In this document: positions 36,667-45,458 of the stretch, piece after piece
How the letters are laid out: each line of letters starts with the position of its first letter
Numbering within the stretch: position 1 is the first letter of the stretch
Assembly (NCBI GenBank): GCA_022009815.1
Contig: CP091725.1
Coordinates: 1,488,001 to 1,552,000 of the forward strand
DNA length: 64,000 nt
Source: Bacteroidales bacterium
Lineage (GTDB): Bacteria > Bacteroidota > Bacteroidia > Bacteroidales > Muribaculaceae
Reading direction: 5' to 3'
Translations under genes and position numbers: made by a program
The notes under the pieces: model-generated
Told to the model about the DNA's origin: nothing
Seen by the model: only the letters and a program-made list of their open reading frames with translations
Databases searched by the model: none

Positions 36667-38613
36667 ATGACTGAAAACAAAGAAAACTATAGTGCCAGCA
36701 ATATCCAAGTGCTTGAGGGTCTGGAGGCTGTGCGCAAACGTCCGGCCATGTATATTGGCGATACGGGACCTAAAGGACTGCATCATTTGGTTTATGAGGT
36801 TGTTGACAACTCCATCGACGAGGCTCTTGCCGGGTATGCCACTCATATTGAGGTGATCATTGGCGAGGACAACTCTATTACGGTTGTCGACAACGGTCGT
36901 GGTATCCCAGTCGACAAGCATGAGAAGCTGCACAAGTCGGCACTCGAGGTTGTTCTGACGGTGCTTCATGCCGGAGGTAAGTTTGATAAAGGCTCGTATA
37001 AGGTTTCCGGCGGTCTGCACGGAGTCGGCGTTTCGTGTGTCAACGCGTTGTCGTCATATCTGCGTGCCGAAGTGCGCCGCAACGGGCATATTTATATGCA
37101 GGAATACGCTTACGGACATCCGAAGGCCCCGGTTGCGATAGTGGGCGACACGGAAGAGACGGGAACGAAGGTGCTTTTCAAGCCGGATCCAAGCATATTC
37201 AAGGAAACGACAGTATATAATTACGACACACTCGCCAACCGTCTGCGCGACCTTGCGTTCCTTAACCAAGGCATTCATCTGACGCTTACTGATATGCGTG
37301 AGAAAGACGAGAATGGCAATCCAAAGAGCGAGGTGTTCTACTCAACGGAGGGCTTGAAGGAGTTTGTCCGCTATATCGACCAGTCGAAGGAGCATCTTAT
37401 CGACGACATCATTTATATCAACACCGAGCGCCAGGGCATCCCTGTGGAGGTGGCGTTTACTTACAATACAGCGTTCAACGAGAATATATATTCGTTTGTC
37501 AACAATATCGACACCATCGAGGGCGGTACGCACCTTACGGGTTTCCGCCGCGGATTGACGTCGACGTTGAAGAAATATGCCGACGACTCCAAGATTCTTG
37601 AGAAGGAGAAGGTGACAGTCGATCCTGCCGACTTCCGAGAGGGGTTGACAGCGGTTATTTCGGTAAAAGTGCTGGAGCCGCAGTTCGAGGGTCAGACAAA
37701 GACAAAACTCGGCAACAACGAGGTTATCGGAGCCGTTCAGACGGCAGTCAGCGAGGCGTTGGGCATATATCTTGAGGAGCATCCGAAGCAAGCCCGCACC
37801 ATCGTGGAGAAGGTGGCGCTTGCAGCCCGTGCGCGTCAGGCAGCCTACAAGGCCCGTGTGAGCATCCAGCGCAAGTCGCCTCTTGGCGGTGGCGGATTGC
37901 CTGGCAAATTGGCCGACTGTGAGTCGAACACGGCAGAGGATTGCGAATTGTTTATCGTCGAGGGAGACTCTGCAGGCGGTTCGGCAAAGATGGGCCGTGA
38001 CCGTGTGCATCAAGCCATCCTTCCGCTGCGCGGTAAGATTCTTAACGTTGAAAAGGCGATGGAGCATAAGATTTTCGACAATCAGGAAATCACCAACATT
38101 TTCCGTGCGCTTGGCGTGACCATCGGAACAGAAGACGATCCGAAAGCACCAAACATCAGCAAGTTGCGCTATCATAAGATTATCATCATGACCGATGCCG
38201 ATGTCGACGGCGCGCACATTGCCACGTTGTTGATGACGCTGTTCTTCCGCCGTATGCGTCCGATTATCGAAAATGGTTATCTCTATCTTGCCACACCGCC
38301 GTTGTATAAGTGCACAAAGGGCAAGACCGAGCGTTATTGCTGGACCGATGACCAGCTGCGCAGCTTCATTCAGGAGTTTGGTCGCGGCGATGAGAAATCG
38401 GTGAATGTGCAGCGTTACAAAGGTCTTGGTGAGATGATGGCAGAGCAGCTTTGGGAAACGACAATGGATCCTGAAAACCGTTGGCTCAAGCAGGTGAACA
38501 TCAGCGATGCCGCTGCCTGCGACCGTATATTCTCGATGCTTATGGGTGAGGACGTGGCTCCGCGCCGAGAGTTTATCGAAAAGAATGCCACTTACGCCAA
38601 TATCGACGCATAG
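36667..38613 (+). CDS. gyrB: DNA gyrase subunit B
   Basis: 648 residues. GHKL ATPase domain: EVVDNSIDEALAGY, VDNGRGIPVD, HAGGKFDKGSYKVSGGLHGV. Transducer: EGQTKTKLGNNEVIGAVQTA. TOPRIM: FIVEGDSAGGSAKMGRDR with catalytic Glu, and IMTDADVDGAHIATLL. The ending MGEDVAPRREFIEKNATYAN is that of GyrB rather than ParE. It introduces negative supercoils with GyrA, which is not in the window. It is monocistronic, between its own promoter element and a strong terminator. Confidence 0.97.
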   Translation: MTENKENYSASNIQVLEGLEAVRKRPAMYIGDTGPKGLHHLVYEVVDNSIDEALAGYATHIEVIIGEDNSITVVDNGRGIPVDKHEKLHKSALEVVLTVLHAGGKFDKGSYKVSGGLHGVGVSCVNALSSYLRAEVRRNGHIYMQEYAYGHPKAPVAIVGDTEETGTKVLFKPDPSIFKETTVYNYDTLANRLRDLAFLNQGIHLTLTDMREKDENGNPKSEVFYSTEGLKEFVRYIDQSKEHLIDDIIYINTERQGIPVEVAFTYNTAFNENIYSFVNNIDTIEGGTHLTGFRRGLTSTLKKYADDSKILEKEKVTVDPADFREGLTAVISVKVLEPQFEGQTKTKLGNNEVIGAVQTAVSEALGIYLEEHPKQARTIVEKVALAARARQAAYKARVSIQRKSPLGGGGLPGKLADCESNTAEDCELFIVEGDSAGGSAKMGRDRVHQAILPLRGKILNVEKAMEHKIFDNQEITNIFRALGVTIGTEDDPKAPNISKLRYHKIIIMTDADVDGAHIATLLMTLFFRRMRPIIENGYLYLATPPLYKCTKGKTERYCWTDDQLRSFIQEFGRGDEKSVNVQRYKGLGEMMAEQLWETTMDPENRWLKQVNISDAAACDRIFSMLMGEDVAPRREFIEKNATYANIDA

Positions 38614-38640
38614 CGTTGTCAAGGCTATATATAAACAAGA

Positions 38641-38679
38641 AATCAGCGCCGTGGACAATCTCCGCGGCGCTGATTTTTT
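38641..38679 (+). terminator. Terminator downstream of gyrB
   Basis: AATCAGCGCCG (38641-38651) pairs with CGGCGCTGATT (38665-38675), then TTTTG; it faces the convergent hydrolase gene. Confidence 0.93.
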
Positions 38680-38690
38680 GTTGACTGAGG

Positions 38691-39497
38691 CTAAAGCGCG
38701 ATGGTGTCGAGGTCGTCGGGCACAACGATGTGTCCGCTGAAATTCAGCGCAGCCTCGGCAGCGTAAGCCTTTTGTCTCGACGGCAGCGAGTCGTCTTCAG
38801 TGTGGTATATGATCAGGTTGCGCGCATGCAGCATCGCGGCGGTTTTTCCGGCGTCGAGCGCCGTGCTGTGGTGCTTTTCGTAGGGTTTATACCTTTCTGC
38901 CTCGCTGTGCAGGCAGAACGCCTCTGTAAGCAGCCAGTCGGCGTTTTGTGCCACGTCGCGGTTTGCATCGTTCAGCGGCTCGTCACCGAGACACACCACG
39001 GTTTTTCCTTCCGGCGTCACCGCACGGAATCCGTATTGCTCCTCTTTAGTGGAGTGGAGGCTGAAAAACGTTATGTCCATACCGGCAATCTTCCGCTGGC
39101 AACCATCGGTCAGCACGTCGATTTCGGTGCGTTCCTGAAATATGCCGAAGTCTTTTTTTGAGAACGTCAGCCGGCATATCTCCGTCAGCACGTTGATTAC
39201 GCGTTTGTGCCCGTAGATGTGCAGCGCGCCGTCGTAAGCCTGTTTCTTTACCGCATTGACCACAGCGCGTGCCACCCATACGGCACCAATGACGTGGTCG
39301 GTGTGCGCATGAGTCAGAAACAGGTGGCCGACGTCGGCAATCGCCACGCCCGCCTTTTCAAGTTGTGCCAGGATGCCGTTGCCTCCACCGGCGTCGACCA
39401 TCAGCCGCGACTCTCCGCAGTCGATGATGAAGCACGTGTTGTAGCATCGCGTCACGAAGGCGCTTCCCGTGCCGAGTATGGTAATCCTCTCTGCCAT
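38691..39497 (-). CDS. MBL-fold metallo-hydrolase (RNase Z-like)
   Basis: 268 residues. Metal-binding motif LFLTHAHTDHVIGAVWVARA is complete; TILGTGSAFVTRCYNTCFII at the start, CLGDEPLND (Asp ligand) and IYHTEDDS (His ligand) complete an RNase Z/arylsulfatase-like metallo-beta-lactamase site. Cytosolic, no signal peptide. RNase Z proper usually runs to about 300 residues, so it may be a related hydrolase of unknown substrate. The Cys-rich and YfcE-type genes upstream on the same strand are closely spaced and may form an operon with it. Confidence 0.85.
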   Translation of the reverse strand: MAERITILGTGSAFVTRCYNTCFIIDCGESRLMVDAGGGNGILAQLEKAGVAIADVGHLFLTHAHTDHVIGAVWVARAVVNAVKKQAYDGALHIYGHKRVINVLTEICRLTFSKKDFGIFQERTEIDVLTDGCQRKIAGMDITFFSLHSTKEEQYGFRAVTPEGKTVVCLGDEPLNDANRDVAQNADWLLTEAFCLHSEAERYKPYEKHHSTALDAGKTAAMLHARNLIIYHTEDDSLPSRQKAYAAEAALNFSGHIVVPDDLDTIAL

Positions 39498-39504
39498 CAG
39501 GTTG

Positions 39505-39780
39505 TTATTTCTTCTGTTTGCAGCAGTGCTTTCTCACGTTGCGGCATGTAGTGTCGGCTTGCATGCGCGTCTTGCGGCAGGTGGTGTCGGCTTGCACACA
39601 TGTTTTTTTGCAGGCAGTGTCGGTCAGCTCTCTCGCTTTGCAGCAAGTTTTTTGTGAGCGTTGGCAGCACAATTCTGTTTTCTGCTTGCAGCAAGATTTC
39701 TGTTTTCCGCATTTCTGTTGCGCGGCGATTATTCCCGCGCCCGCCAATGCTATGGCGGCAATGATTACAAATTTCTTCAT
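39505..39780 (-). CDS. Small exported cysteine-rich protein
   Basis: 91 residues: signal peptide MKKFVIIAAIALAGAGIIAA, then about 70 strongly basic residues with 13 cysteines. Four are CC pairs (KSCCKQK, ELCCQR, KTCCKAR, HCCKQK) and two are in near-repeats QADTTCRK and QADTTCRN. No known domain is recognised; metal binding or disulfide-linked structure is possible. It lies six bases before the YfcE-type gene's stop and seven after the MBL gene start, on the same strand, so it is likely cotranscribed. The repeated motifs suggest expansion by internal duplication. Confidence 0.7.
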   Translation of the reverse strand: MKKFVIIAAIALAGAGIIAAQQKCGKQKSCCKQKTELCCQRSQKTCCKARELTDTACKKTCVQADTTCRKTRMQADTTCRNVRKHCCKQKK

Positions 39781-39786
39781 AACAGT

Positions 39787-40293
39787 CTATTTTAATTTTG
39801 TCGGTTTGGCAAGTTCAATCACTTCGAGATCCTTTATCGTTCCGCAGTCCACATACAGGCGAATCAGTGTGCGCACCGCCTGCCAGCCGTAGACTCCCGC
39901 CGCTCCTGGGTTGATGTGCAGCAGACCGAGTTGGCGGTCGTAGATCACTTTCAGAATATGGCTGTGTCCGTCAACGAAGATTTGCGGACGCTTCACCTCG
40001 AGTTTGAATTTCACTCCAGACGCGTATTTTCCGGGATATCCGCCGATGTGGGTCATCGCCACGCGCACTCCGTCGGTTTCCCAGTCGCGCCAAGTGCCGA
40101 GAGTGCGTTGCATCGGTTGCCCGTCGATGTTTCCAGCCACAGCCCTCACCGGAGCGATGGCGTTCAGACGCTCGAGCACCTCGTCGGTTCCTATGTCGCC
40201 GGCATGCCAAATTTCGTCGCATCCTGCGAAATGCGTAGCGTAGCGGTCGTCCCAATATCCGTGGGTGTCGGAAAGTATGCCAATTTTCTTCAT
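39787..40293 (-). CDS. YfcE/MJ0936-type metallophosphoesterase
   Basis: 168 residues of the calcineurin-like phosphodiesterase fold. Sequential metal motifs are all present: LSDTHGYW, HAGDIGTDE, VAGNIDGQP, MTHIGGYPG, VDGHSHI and INPGAAGV. Family members cleave phosphodiesters in vitro with Mn or Mg; the physiological substrate is unknown. Cytosolic. First gene of a likely three-gene group on the minus strand. Confidence 0.9.
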   Translation of the reverse strand: MKKIGILSDTHGYWDDRYATHFAGCDEIWHAGDIGTDEVLERLNAIAPVRAVAGNIDGQPMQRTLGTWRDWETDGVRVAMTHIGGYPGKYASGVKFKLEVKRPQIFVDGHSHILKVIYDRQLGLLHINPGAAGVYGWQAVRTLIRLYVDCGTIKDLEVIELAKPTKLK

Positions 40294-40395
40294 TACTCAA
40301 AAAAATACAATAAAAAATGGAGAAAAATATGTTTTTAAACACTATTATAGAAAATGAAATAAAAAAAGTTTACATCTTTTTATTTAAAAAAAGTC

Positions 40396-40426
40396 TTGCA
40401 CGTATCAAAATCAAGTGTTATATTTG
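40396..40426 (+). promoter_or_regulatory. Promoter of a plus-strand candidate RNA
   Basis: TTGC (40396-40399), 19 bases, TATATTTG (40419-40426). It points into a 490-base region without a convincing protein. Confidence 0.6.
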
Positions 40427-40431
40427 AGGTG

Positions 40432-40608
40432 TGAAAGGAAAAGTCAAGGCGACTTTTCAGTTCTCCCAATCTTGATTCTTTGGATCAGGTGCCGTGGAAA
40501 TAAGAATTTATTACCTGAAGAAAAACCGCTTTTTTCGAAATATATATGTTTTTTTATAGATTGTAGATTTATAGATGGCCACTGTTGTGAAACAACGGCC
40601 ATTTTTTT
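40432..40608 (+). ncRNA. Candidate structured RNA, plus strand
   Basis: From the predicted start near 40432 the transcript would begin with an 8-bp hairpin GAAAAGTC/GACTTTTC (40438-40458). Next comes a long bulged hairpin CAGGT...AATAA-GAAT-TTATT-ACCTG (40486-40516). It ends at a hairpin GGCC/GGCC plus GTTGT/ACAAC (40577-40600) with seven U (40602-40608). An earlier stop at the T run 40530-40535 is possible. A 108-residue frame (40415-40741) crosses all these structures and reads like noncoding sequence. Family not recognised. Confidence 0.5.
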
Positions 40609-40630
40609 ATGCCTTGTCGTAAGTGCTGGC

Positions 40631-40727
40631 ATAAAAATAACACAACCGGATTTCTTCCCAGAGACCCGGCTGCGTATAAGCTATGCTTCCATAGCTTCCC
40701 AAACAAATATATTTTCGATGTATTTTC
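40631..40727 (-). ncRNA. Candidate structured RNA, minus strand
   Basis: A minus-strand -7 element TATCTTTG (40733-40740) precedes a perfect hairpin AAGCTATG-GAAG-CATAGCTT (40678-40697) and a CAGCCGG/CCGGTTG hairpin (40643-40672). The latter is followed by a T-rich end (TGTTATTTTT). A -33 box is not evident. Its end converges with the plus-strand candidate; a further hairpin TTTTATGCC/GGCATAAAA (40605-40636) lies between the two. Rest of the gap, 40741-40913: AT-rich, nothing recognised. Confidence 0.42.
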
Positions 40728-40913
40728 TGGGACAAAGATAATACTTTTATTTAGTATTCAGTTGTAAAAAAAGAGCTTTTAGATTTAATTCACAAATACA
40801 CACATTTGTATGTGGGTGTTAGATTGTTGATTGATAGATGGTAATGGTGTAAAAATAAAGCCTGTGCCAAAAAACGATGATATAGACTAAATGTTAAACA
40901 TTTTAGTATATTA

Positions 40914-42632
40914 TCATTTCACAACAACTTTTTTTCCATTAACGATATAAAAACCGGCAGGGAGTGCGATAGTCGTTTCATCAGTCACAATTCGTTTCGC
41001 CACGATTTGTCCGGCAACGTTGTAGACGGCAACAGAGGTTGGAGATGCAACGCTTATCTTTACGGCTCCGCTGACAGCCCAAATGCGTGCATCGTCGGCA
41101 GTTTCGGTTGTAGAAATGCCACCAAAAACGTCTTTGAGGTTGATTGACATCACCGTTGCGGTGAAATCCTTCTGGTTTGTGTAGTCATACACGTTTCCGA
41201 GCACGTTGATGCCCTTTCCTTTGGCGCGTACACCGGCGAGTAGAGAGCTGTTGACAAACTTGGCGTAGAAAGTGGTCGGATATCCCGCGCTTGCAGGCTC
41301 GTTGGTTGTTGCTATTACGTTTTCGTTGGCATTCTCACCGTCGAATTCAAACAACGAAGAAGCCTGCTTGTCGGCGTTGGCGATGTTGTATCCGAAAGCA
41401 TAGATTTTGTTGTCTTTGATGGTTGCGCTGTAGAGGCCAGAGATGCCCTCGCTTACGCACACACCTTTTGACAGCGCACCGTCGGCAACGCTGAAGCCAA
41501 TCACCATGCCCTCAAGCTTTGTGCCCGACGACATTGTGACAGCATCTGTCGCACCGGCAGCCTTGTATCCGCCTTTCACAAGACCGGAAACCAATACAAA
41601 ACCCTCGCTCACGTCGATACCTTTTACTTGCGAAGTGTGCTTGCCGTCGGAAGCGGCTACAGAGTTTGCGATGCTTGCCCAGACAGGGACAAGGTCGGTT
41701 GAGAACGCGGCGGCAAACACATCGTCGAATGTGGTCGGGGCAAGCGTGATGTCGGCAAAAGCGATAGTGTTGCCTTCCGCTTTCGCTTTCACGCGTCCGG
41801 CAACAAAGATTTTACCGTCGGCAAAAGTCACAGCGTCGATATAGTCCTCAGCGTCGGTGCCGGAGATGTCGAAACTCTTCACGAAGTTTCCGGCATTGTC
41901 AAGTTTCACGAGATATAGCGACTTGGCAGAGCGTGCAGCCACGGCGTTTTCTCCAAAAGAGAGCGTTTTTGCGTGCTGTCCGCCGATATAGATGTTGTCG
42001 GCGTTGTCGACAGCGATTTTTCGCAGTCAAAGAGCTTGCATCGTCGGCAGCGAAATGCTTGAACCAGTCGAGGTGGCCGTCGGCCGAAATTTTAAGCACG
42101 ACAATGTCGAAGACCGCGCTTCCGGCAAAAGCCTTTTCTATGGTCGTTGTGTGGTTGTCGGCGTCAACGATGTCAAGAATTGAGTTGGCAGGAATGTCGG
42201 TGGCATCTTTTGCGTTGAATGCAGTGAAACTTGTCACGGCAGCCACGACCACACCGCCGTCAGAAGTGGTGGCGGCAGAAGCGTTTGCCACGCGACCCTG
42301 TTTTGAATAAACGTGCCAAGCGGCTGTTCCGTCGGCGTTCACTTTGGTGAGAAGTAGGTTGTCGTTGCCCGAAGTAGCTTTGTTGGGCGCGCCGAACGCC
42401 ACCTTCTCCTGACTGCCGAAGTTGACGAAATTCAGCGAGTTGTCGTTGCCTTTAGACACGAATTTCGACACGAGGAAAGTGTTGTTGTCACTTGCCGCCA
42501 CGGTTTCAGGCGTGCTGATTCCGTTGTTTGCGTTGATTGGAGTCACCCAGTTTGCAGTTGCAGCAACTCCCTGTGCGCCTGCAGGCATAGCCGAGGCTGC
42601 GAGAATCATTGAAAAAGTAAGTTTTTGTTCAT
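40914..42632 (-). CDS. T9SS-sorted surface protein with propeller-like repeats, two frameshifts
   Basis: About 572 residues after repair. Signal peptide MNKKLTFSMILAASAMPAGA appears if one A is added to the run 42622-42626. The body has repeats of the beta-propeller (SBBP) type (TTSDGGVVVAAVTSF, ADGHLDWFKHFA, IAVDNADNIYIGGQ, FADGKIFVAGRV). A T9SS type A sorting domain ends the protein (VAVYNVAGQIVAKRIV, IALPAGFYIVNGKKVVVK). The second frame change is at the T run 42017-42021. It is the last gene of the minus-strand locus headed by the TonB receptor, 18 bases after the DUF6850 gene. Predicted to be exported to the cell surface. Confidence 0.8.
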
Positions 42633-42650
42633 ATAAATAATTTTTTAATG

Positions 42651-44165
42651 TTAGAAAACGAGTCCAATGGTCGCCGCGTAATTTGAGGCGTTGACCGAGC
42701 CGGCATATCGGAATCCGGACCATGTCAGGCGGCAGAAGATGCCGAAGCGATGGTTTGCCGCGAAGTCGGCTTGTGCGGCGGCGTGGTATGTGCAGTCGTT
42801 GTTTGCCATCAGTAGGTATTGCCGTTCGGCAGATACGTTGAGCGCCGACGTTTCGGTTTCCGGCATTGTCAGTTTTGAAGACGTGCGGATGCGTGCGGAT
42901 GCTCCGGCTTTGGCCGACAGCACACACCGATTGACGTGCCAAGCCACCGCCGCATCGGCGCCGGCGATGGCGGCATTGCCTTCCATCAGGCGTTCCGGCT
43001 CGGTATACCGCCATCTGTCGGAGGCATATCCTCCAGTGGCACGTGCTTGTATGCGCACATTGTCGAGAGTATGCTCGTAGGCAAGGCACAACGAGCCCTC
43101 GGTGGTCGACCTGCGGAACATCGTTAGCGATGCGATTTCCGGATATATGTTGTTTTCCGCCTCGCCAAAGATATTTTCATTTCCGTCGCGTTGTGTGCGG
43201 GTGATTTCAGCCTCCACGGCAAACGTATTTGTCGCGGCAAAACGTGTCAGGATGTGGGCGGCGGCATTGAAGCGGTGCTCGGCGACCGACGCCATCGGGA
43301 GTTCGTTGAGCGACGATATGATTTTGTCGAATCCGAAATAATCATAAGCCACGTGTATGCCGGCATCGGTGATTTTTCCTAAAGCCGAAGCCGCGTCGGC
43401 TTGGATGCCGAAATTTCTGCCGTTGTAGTATGTGTTGGTGTTCGAGCCGCGGAAACGGAAATAGTCGGTTCCGAGGCCAGTGGCATGGTAGACCGTAGGC
43501 TGAAACGTCTCGTTGTAGAATTTCACCACGTTTGTCTGTTTGTATTTTCCCGCTTTCAGCGCCACTCCGAGCCACCGCCACCGCATTCCGGCGGCGAAGT
43601 CGAGGTCGCTTGTCAGGTTTCGCGGACGGGGGTCGACGGTGCGGTAGGCAAGAAGAGCGTTGTAGCCGGCAAAGGCACCGATCGTCACGCCACCTTTCAA
43701 TGTGTGCGCAAAGCCACCGCTGAATCGGTAGTTCTCCTCGTGGAGGTCGCCGCCGACAAGGTCGGCAGTGACATAAGGATATACCGTCTGATAGTCAGAC
43801 GACTCGTTCAACATCACGTTGCGCCGCTGACCGAAATCGTATCCAGCCTCGCCCCAGATGTCGTTGCTCCCTTTCTTCACATAAGCTTTCGCCTCTATTC
43901 CCGCGCGGTTCGATCCGTCGCCCTCCTCAATCAGTCTCGCCTCCTGCTGACTGTCGTATCTCCAAAAGGCATCAATCGTAGTTAGAGAAGAAGCAAACCG
44001 GTCTTTCATCAGCGCCGGATTGCCGTAACGCCAAGTCGCCACGTTGGTTTCAAGACTTGAATGGCAGAGGCGTCGCGTCAGCACGTCGGTTTTTTGTTGC
44101 GCCGCGACTGATGCCGAAGCCAGAATGATTGATATGTATATAAGTCGTTTCATTCGCAATGTCAT
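42651..44165 (-). CDS. DUF6850 family outer membrane beta-barrel protein
   Basis: 504 residues with a signal peptide (MKRLIYISIILASASVAAQQ from the second Met) and regular amphipathic strands to a terminal aromatic (YAATIGLVF), as in outer-membrane barrels. I associate it with DUF6850 by overall pattern and by its place beside a DUF4876 gene. It starts in an ATGA overlap with the DUF4876 stop, so translation is coupled. Function unknown; probably the membrane partner of the TonB receptor and DUF4876 lipoprotein. Confidence 0.75.
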   Translation of the reverse strand: MTLRMKRLIYISIILASASVAAQQKTDVLTRRLCHSSLETNVATWRYGNPALMKDRFASSLTTIDAFWRYDSQQEARLIEEGDGSNRAGIEAKAYVKKGSNDIWGEAGYDFGQRRNVMLNESSDYQTVYPYVTADLVGGDLHEENYRFSGGFAHTLKGGVTIGAFAGYNALLAYRTVDPRPRNLTSDLDFAAGMRWRWLGVALKAGKYKQTNVVKFYNETFQPTVYHATGLGTDYFRFRGSNTNTYYNGRNFGIQADAASALGKITDAGIHVAYDYFGFDKIISSLNELPMASVAEHRFNAAAHILTRFAATNTFAVEAEITRTQRDGNENIFGEAENNIYPEIASLTMFRRSTTEGSLCLAYEHTLDNVRIQARATGGYASDRWRYTEPERLMEGNAAIAGADAAVAWHVNRCVLSAKAGASARIRTSSKLTMPETETSALNVSAERQYLLMANNDCTYHAAAQADFAANHRFGIFCRLTWSGFRYAGSVNASNYAATIGLVF

Positions 44166-45454
44166 TTTATTATCTGCACACCGTCGTAGGTTATTGTCGA
44201 AGCCTTCTCACCGCTGGCATTTACTGCCGACTGCTGCACCTCGATTATTGAAGGCGTGCAGGCGGGGTTGAAGTCGAGCGAAGAATTGTTGGAGTCTTTC
44301 AGCACTCTGCGCCCGTCGGCTGTCAGATACAGCATTTTCCGGCGCACGCTTTTGAAGAATCGGTCGCTGTCGGAGCTCATCCGTCCGCACCAAGTCCAAC
44401 CGGCGTCGATTGCCGCCGGCAGCACGTTCCATTTGCGGTCTGACTCCACGCTGCAGTTCACGCCGTCAACAATCCATTGATTCGGAATCTTGAATCCGTC
44501 GCCGCTCATGGGGAAAGTGCCCGACGGGAGGTACAGCGTATAATTGTAGGTGTAGTAATAGTCGGTCAGAAACTCCTGTTTGCTGACAGGGATGCGTGCA
44601 AGAGCAAACGACGTGAATCCCTGGTTGTGGAGAATGAAAATGCTCTTCGTGTCGCAATACCATTTGTCCATGTTTGGCACCTCGGGATTGTCGATGTCTG
44701 TTTGGCTCGGCACGGTTGATTCGTCATACCATTCGAAGTCGGCGTCTGACAGGTTGAATGAGTTTTCGTTCGACACGCGATGGTCGATAGCTGTGTCGCA
44801 GATGGTGAGCGACTGCCCCGGCAGCACGGGATGGTCGGTGCCGCTGCCCGGAATCACATAGACGGCGTGCACCGTCATCGCCTGATTCTTGAGGTCGGGC
44901 GAGAACTTGTACGACTGTGTGGAGCGGAACTTCGATTCCACAAACGCCAGTCCGTCGGCATACAGCACATGGTCGGTGTTGTTGTAGATTTTGAAATAAG
45001 TGTCGCCGATGTAGCTTGAGCCGGATGTGCGCCGAGTGCCAGTGAAGAAGATTTCCTCGAAGATGAAATCATCGTTGTCGGCGACAAGATACACTGGAAG
45101 CGACAGCCTGATGCCGTCGGCAGTGGCGCGCACCGCCTCGGCATTGCCCGACAGTCTGCCCTTTACGGTGGCGGCATCGTCACCAGAGCCGTTGGTGTAG
45201 GTCACATCGGCTTGATATGAGCATTCGTAGAAGCCCACCGGCAGCGAGATTGCACCTGTGGTGTTGAATGTTGTTGTCTCGCCGGTGGTCAGGTTGCGGA
45301 ACGAGAGCTGCTCGTTGTCGATTGTCAGGTCGGCAACGTCGGTCTGCGGCACTATTTCCACCGTAGCATTGACGCGAGGCACACTGGCATCGTCGGCGCA
45401 GGCCTGCAGCAGCGCAGCCGTTATTGAGATTAATATGTAGAGAAATCGTCGCAT
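44162..45454 (-). CDS. DUF4876 family lipoprotein
   Basis: 430 residues. Lipobox ILISITAALLQACADD (Cys near 19), an N-terminal Ig-like beta domain (VPRVNATVEIVPQTDVADLT), then the DUF4876 body (FEEIFFTGTRRTSGSSYIGD, TYFKIYNNTDHVLYADGLAF, MDKWYCDTKSIFILHNQGFT). It is probably surface or periplasmic and may bind the substrate of the adjacent receptor (inference). It follows the receptor by four bases and overlaps the DUF6850 gene by ATGA. Confidence 0.82.
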   Translation of the reverse strand: MRRFLYILISITAALLQACADDASVPRVNATVEIVPQTDVADLTIDNEQLSFRNLTTGETTTFNTTGAISLPVGFYECSYQADVTYTNGSGDDAATVKGRLSGNAEAVRATADGIRLSLPVYLVADNDDFIFEEIFFTGTRRTSGSSYIGDTYFKIYNNTDHVLYADGLAFVESKFRSTQSYKFSPDLKNQAMTVHAVYVIPGSGTDHPVLPGQSLTICDTAIDHRVSNENSFNLSDADFEWYDESTVPSQTDIDNPEVPNMDKWYCDTKSIFILHNQGFTSFALARIPVSKQEFLTDYYYTYNYTLYLPSGTFPMSGDGFKIPNQWIVDGVNCSVESDRKWNVLPAAIDAGWTWCGRMSSDSDRFFKSVRRKMLYLTADGRRVLKDSNNSSLDFNPACTPSIIEVQQSAVNASGEKASTITYDGVQIIK

Positions 45455-45458
45455 AGTG

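Noticed and set aside
37342..38658. 438-residue open frame on the minus strand across gyrB
   Set aside because: It is a shadow of the gyrB codon pattern; its residues (rich in His, Arg, Leu) show no domain, and gyrB is unambiguous.
40415..40741. A 108-residue protein in the 40-kb gap
   Set aside because: It runs across promoter elements, hairpins and a terminator and has no domain or signal.
41899..43089. N-terminal extension of the T9SS protein to 43089
   Set aside because: The extra residues are antisense or shifted reading of the DUF6850 gene; a normal signal peptide begins at 42632 after one base is restored.
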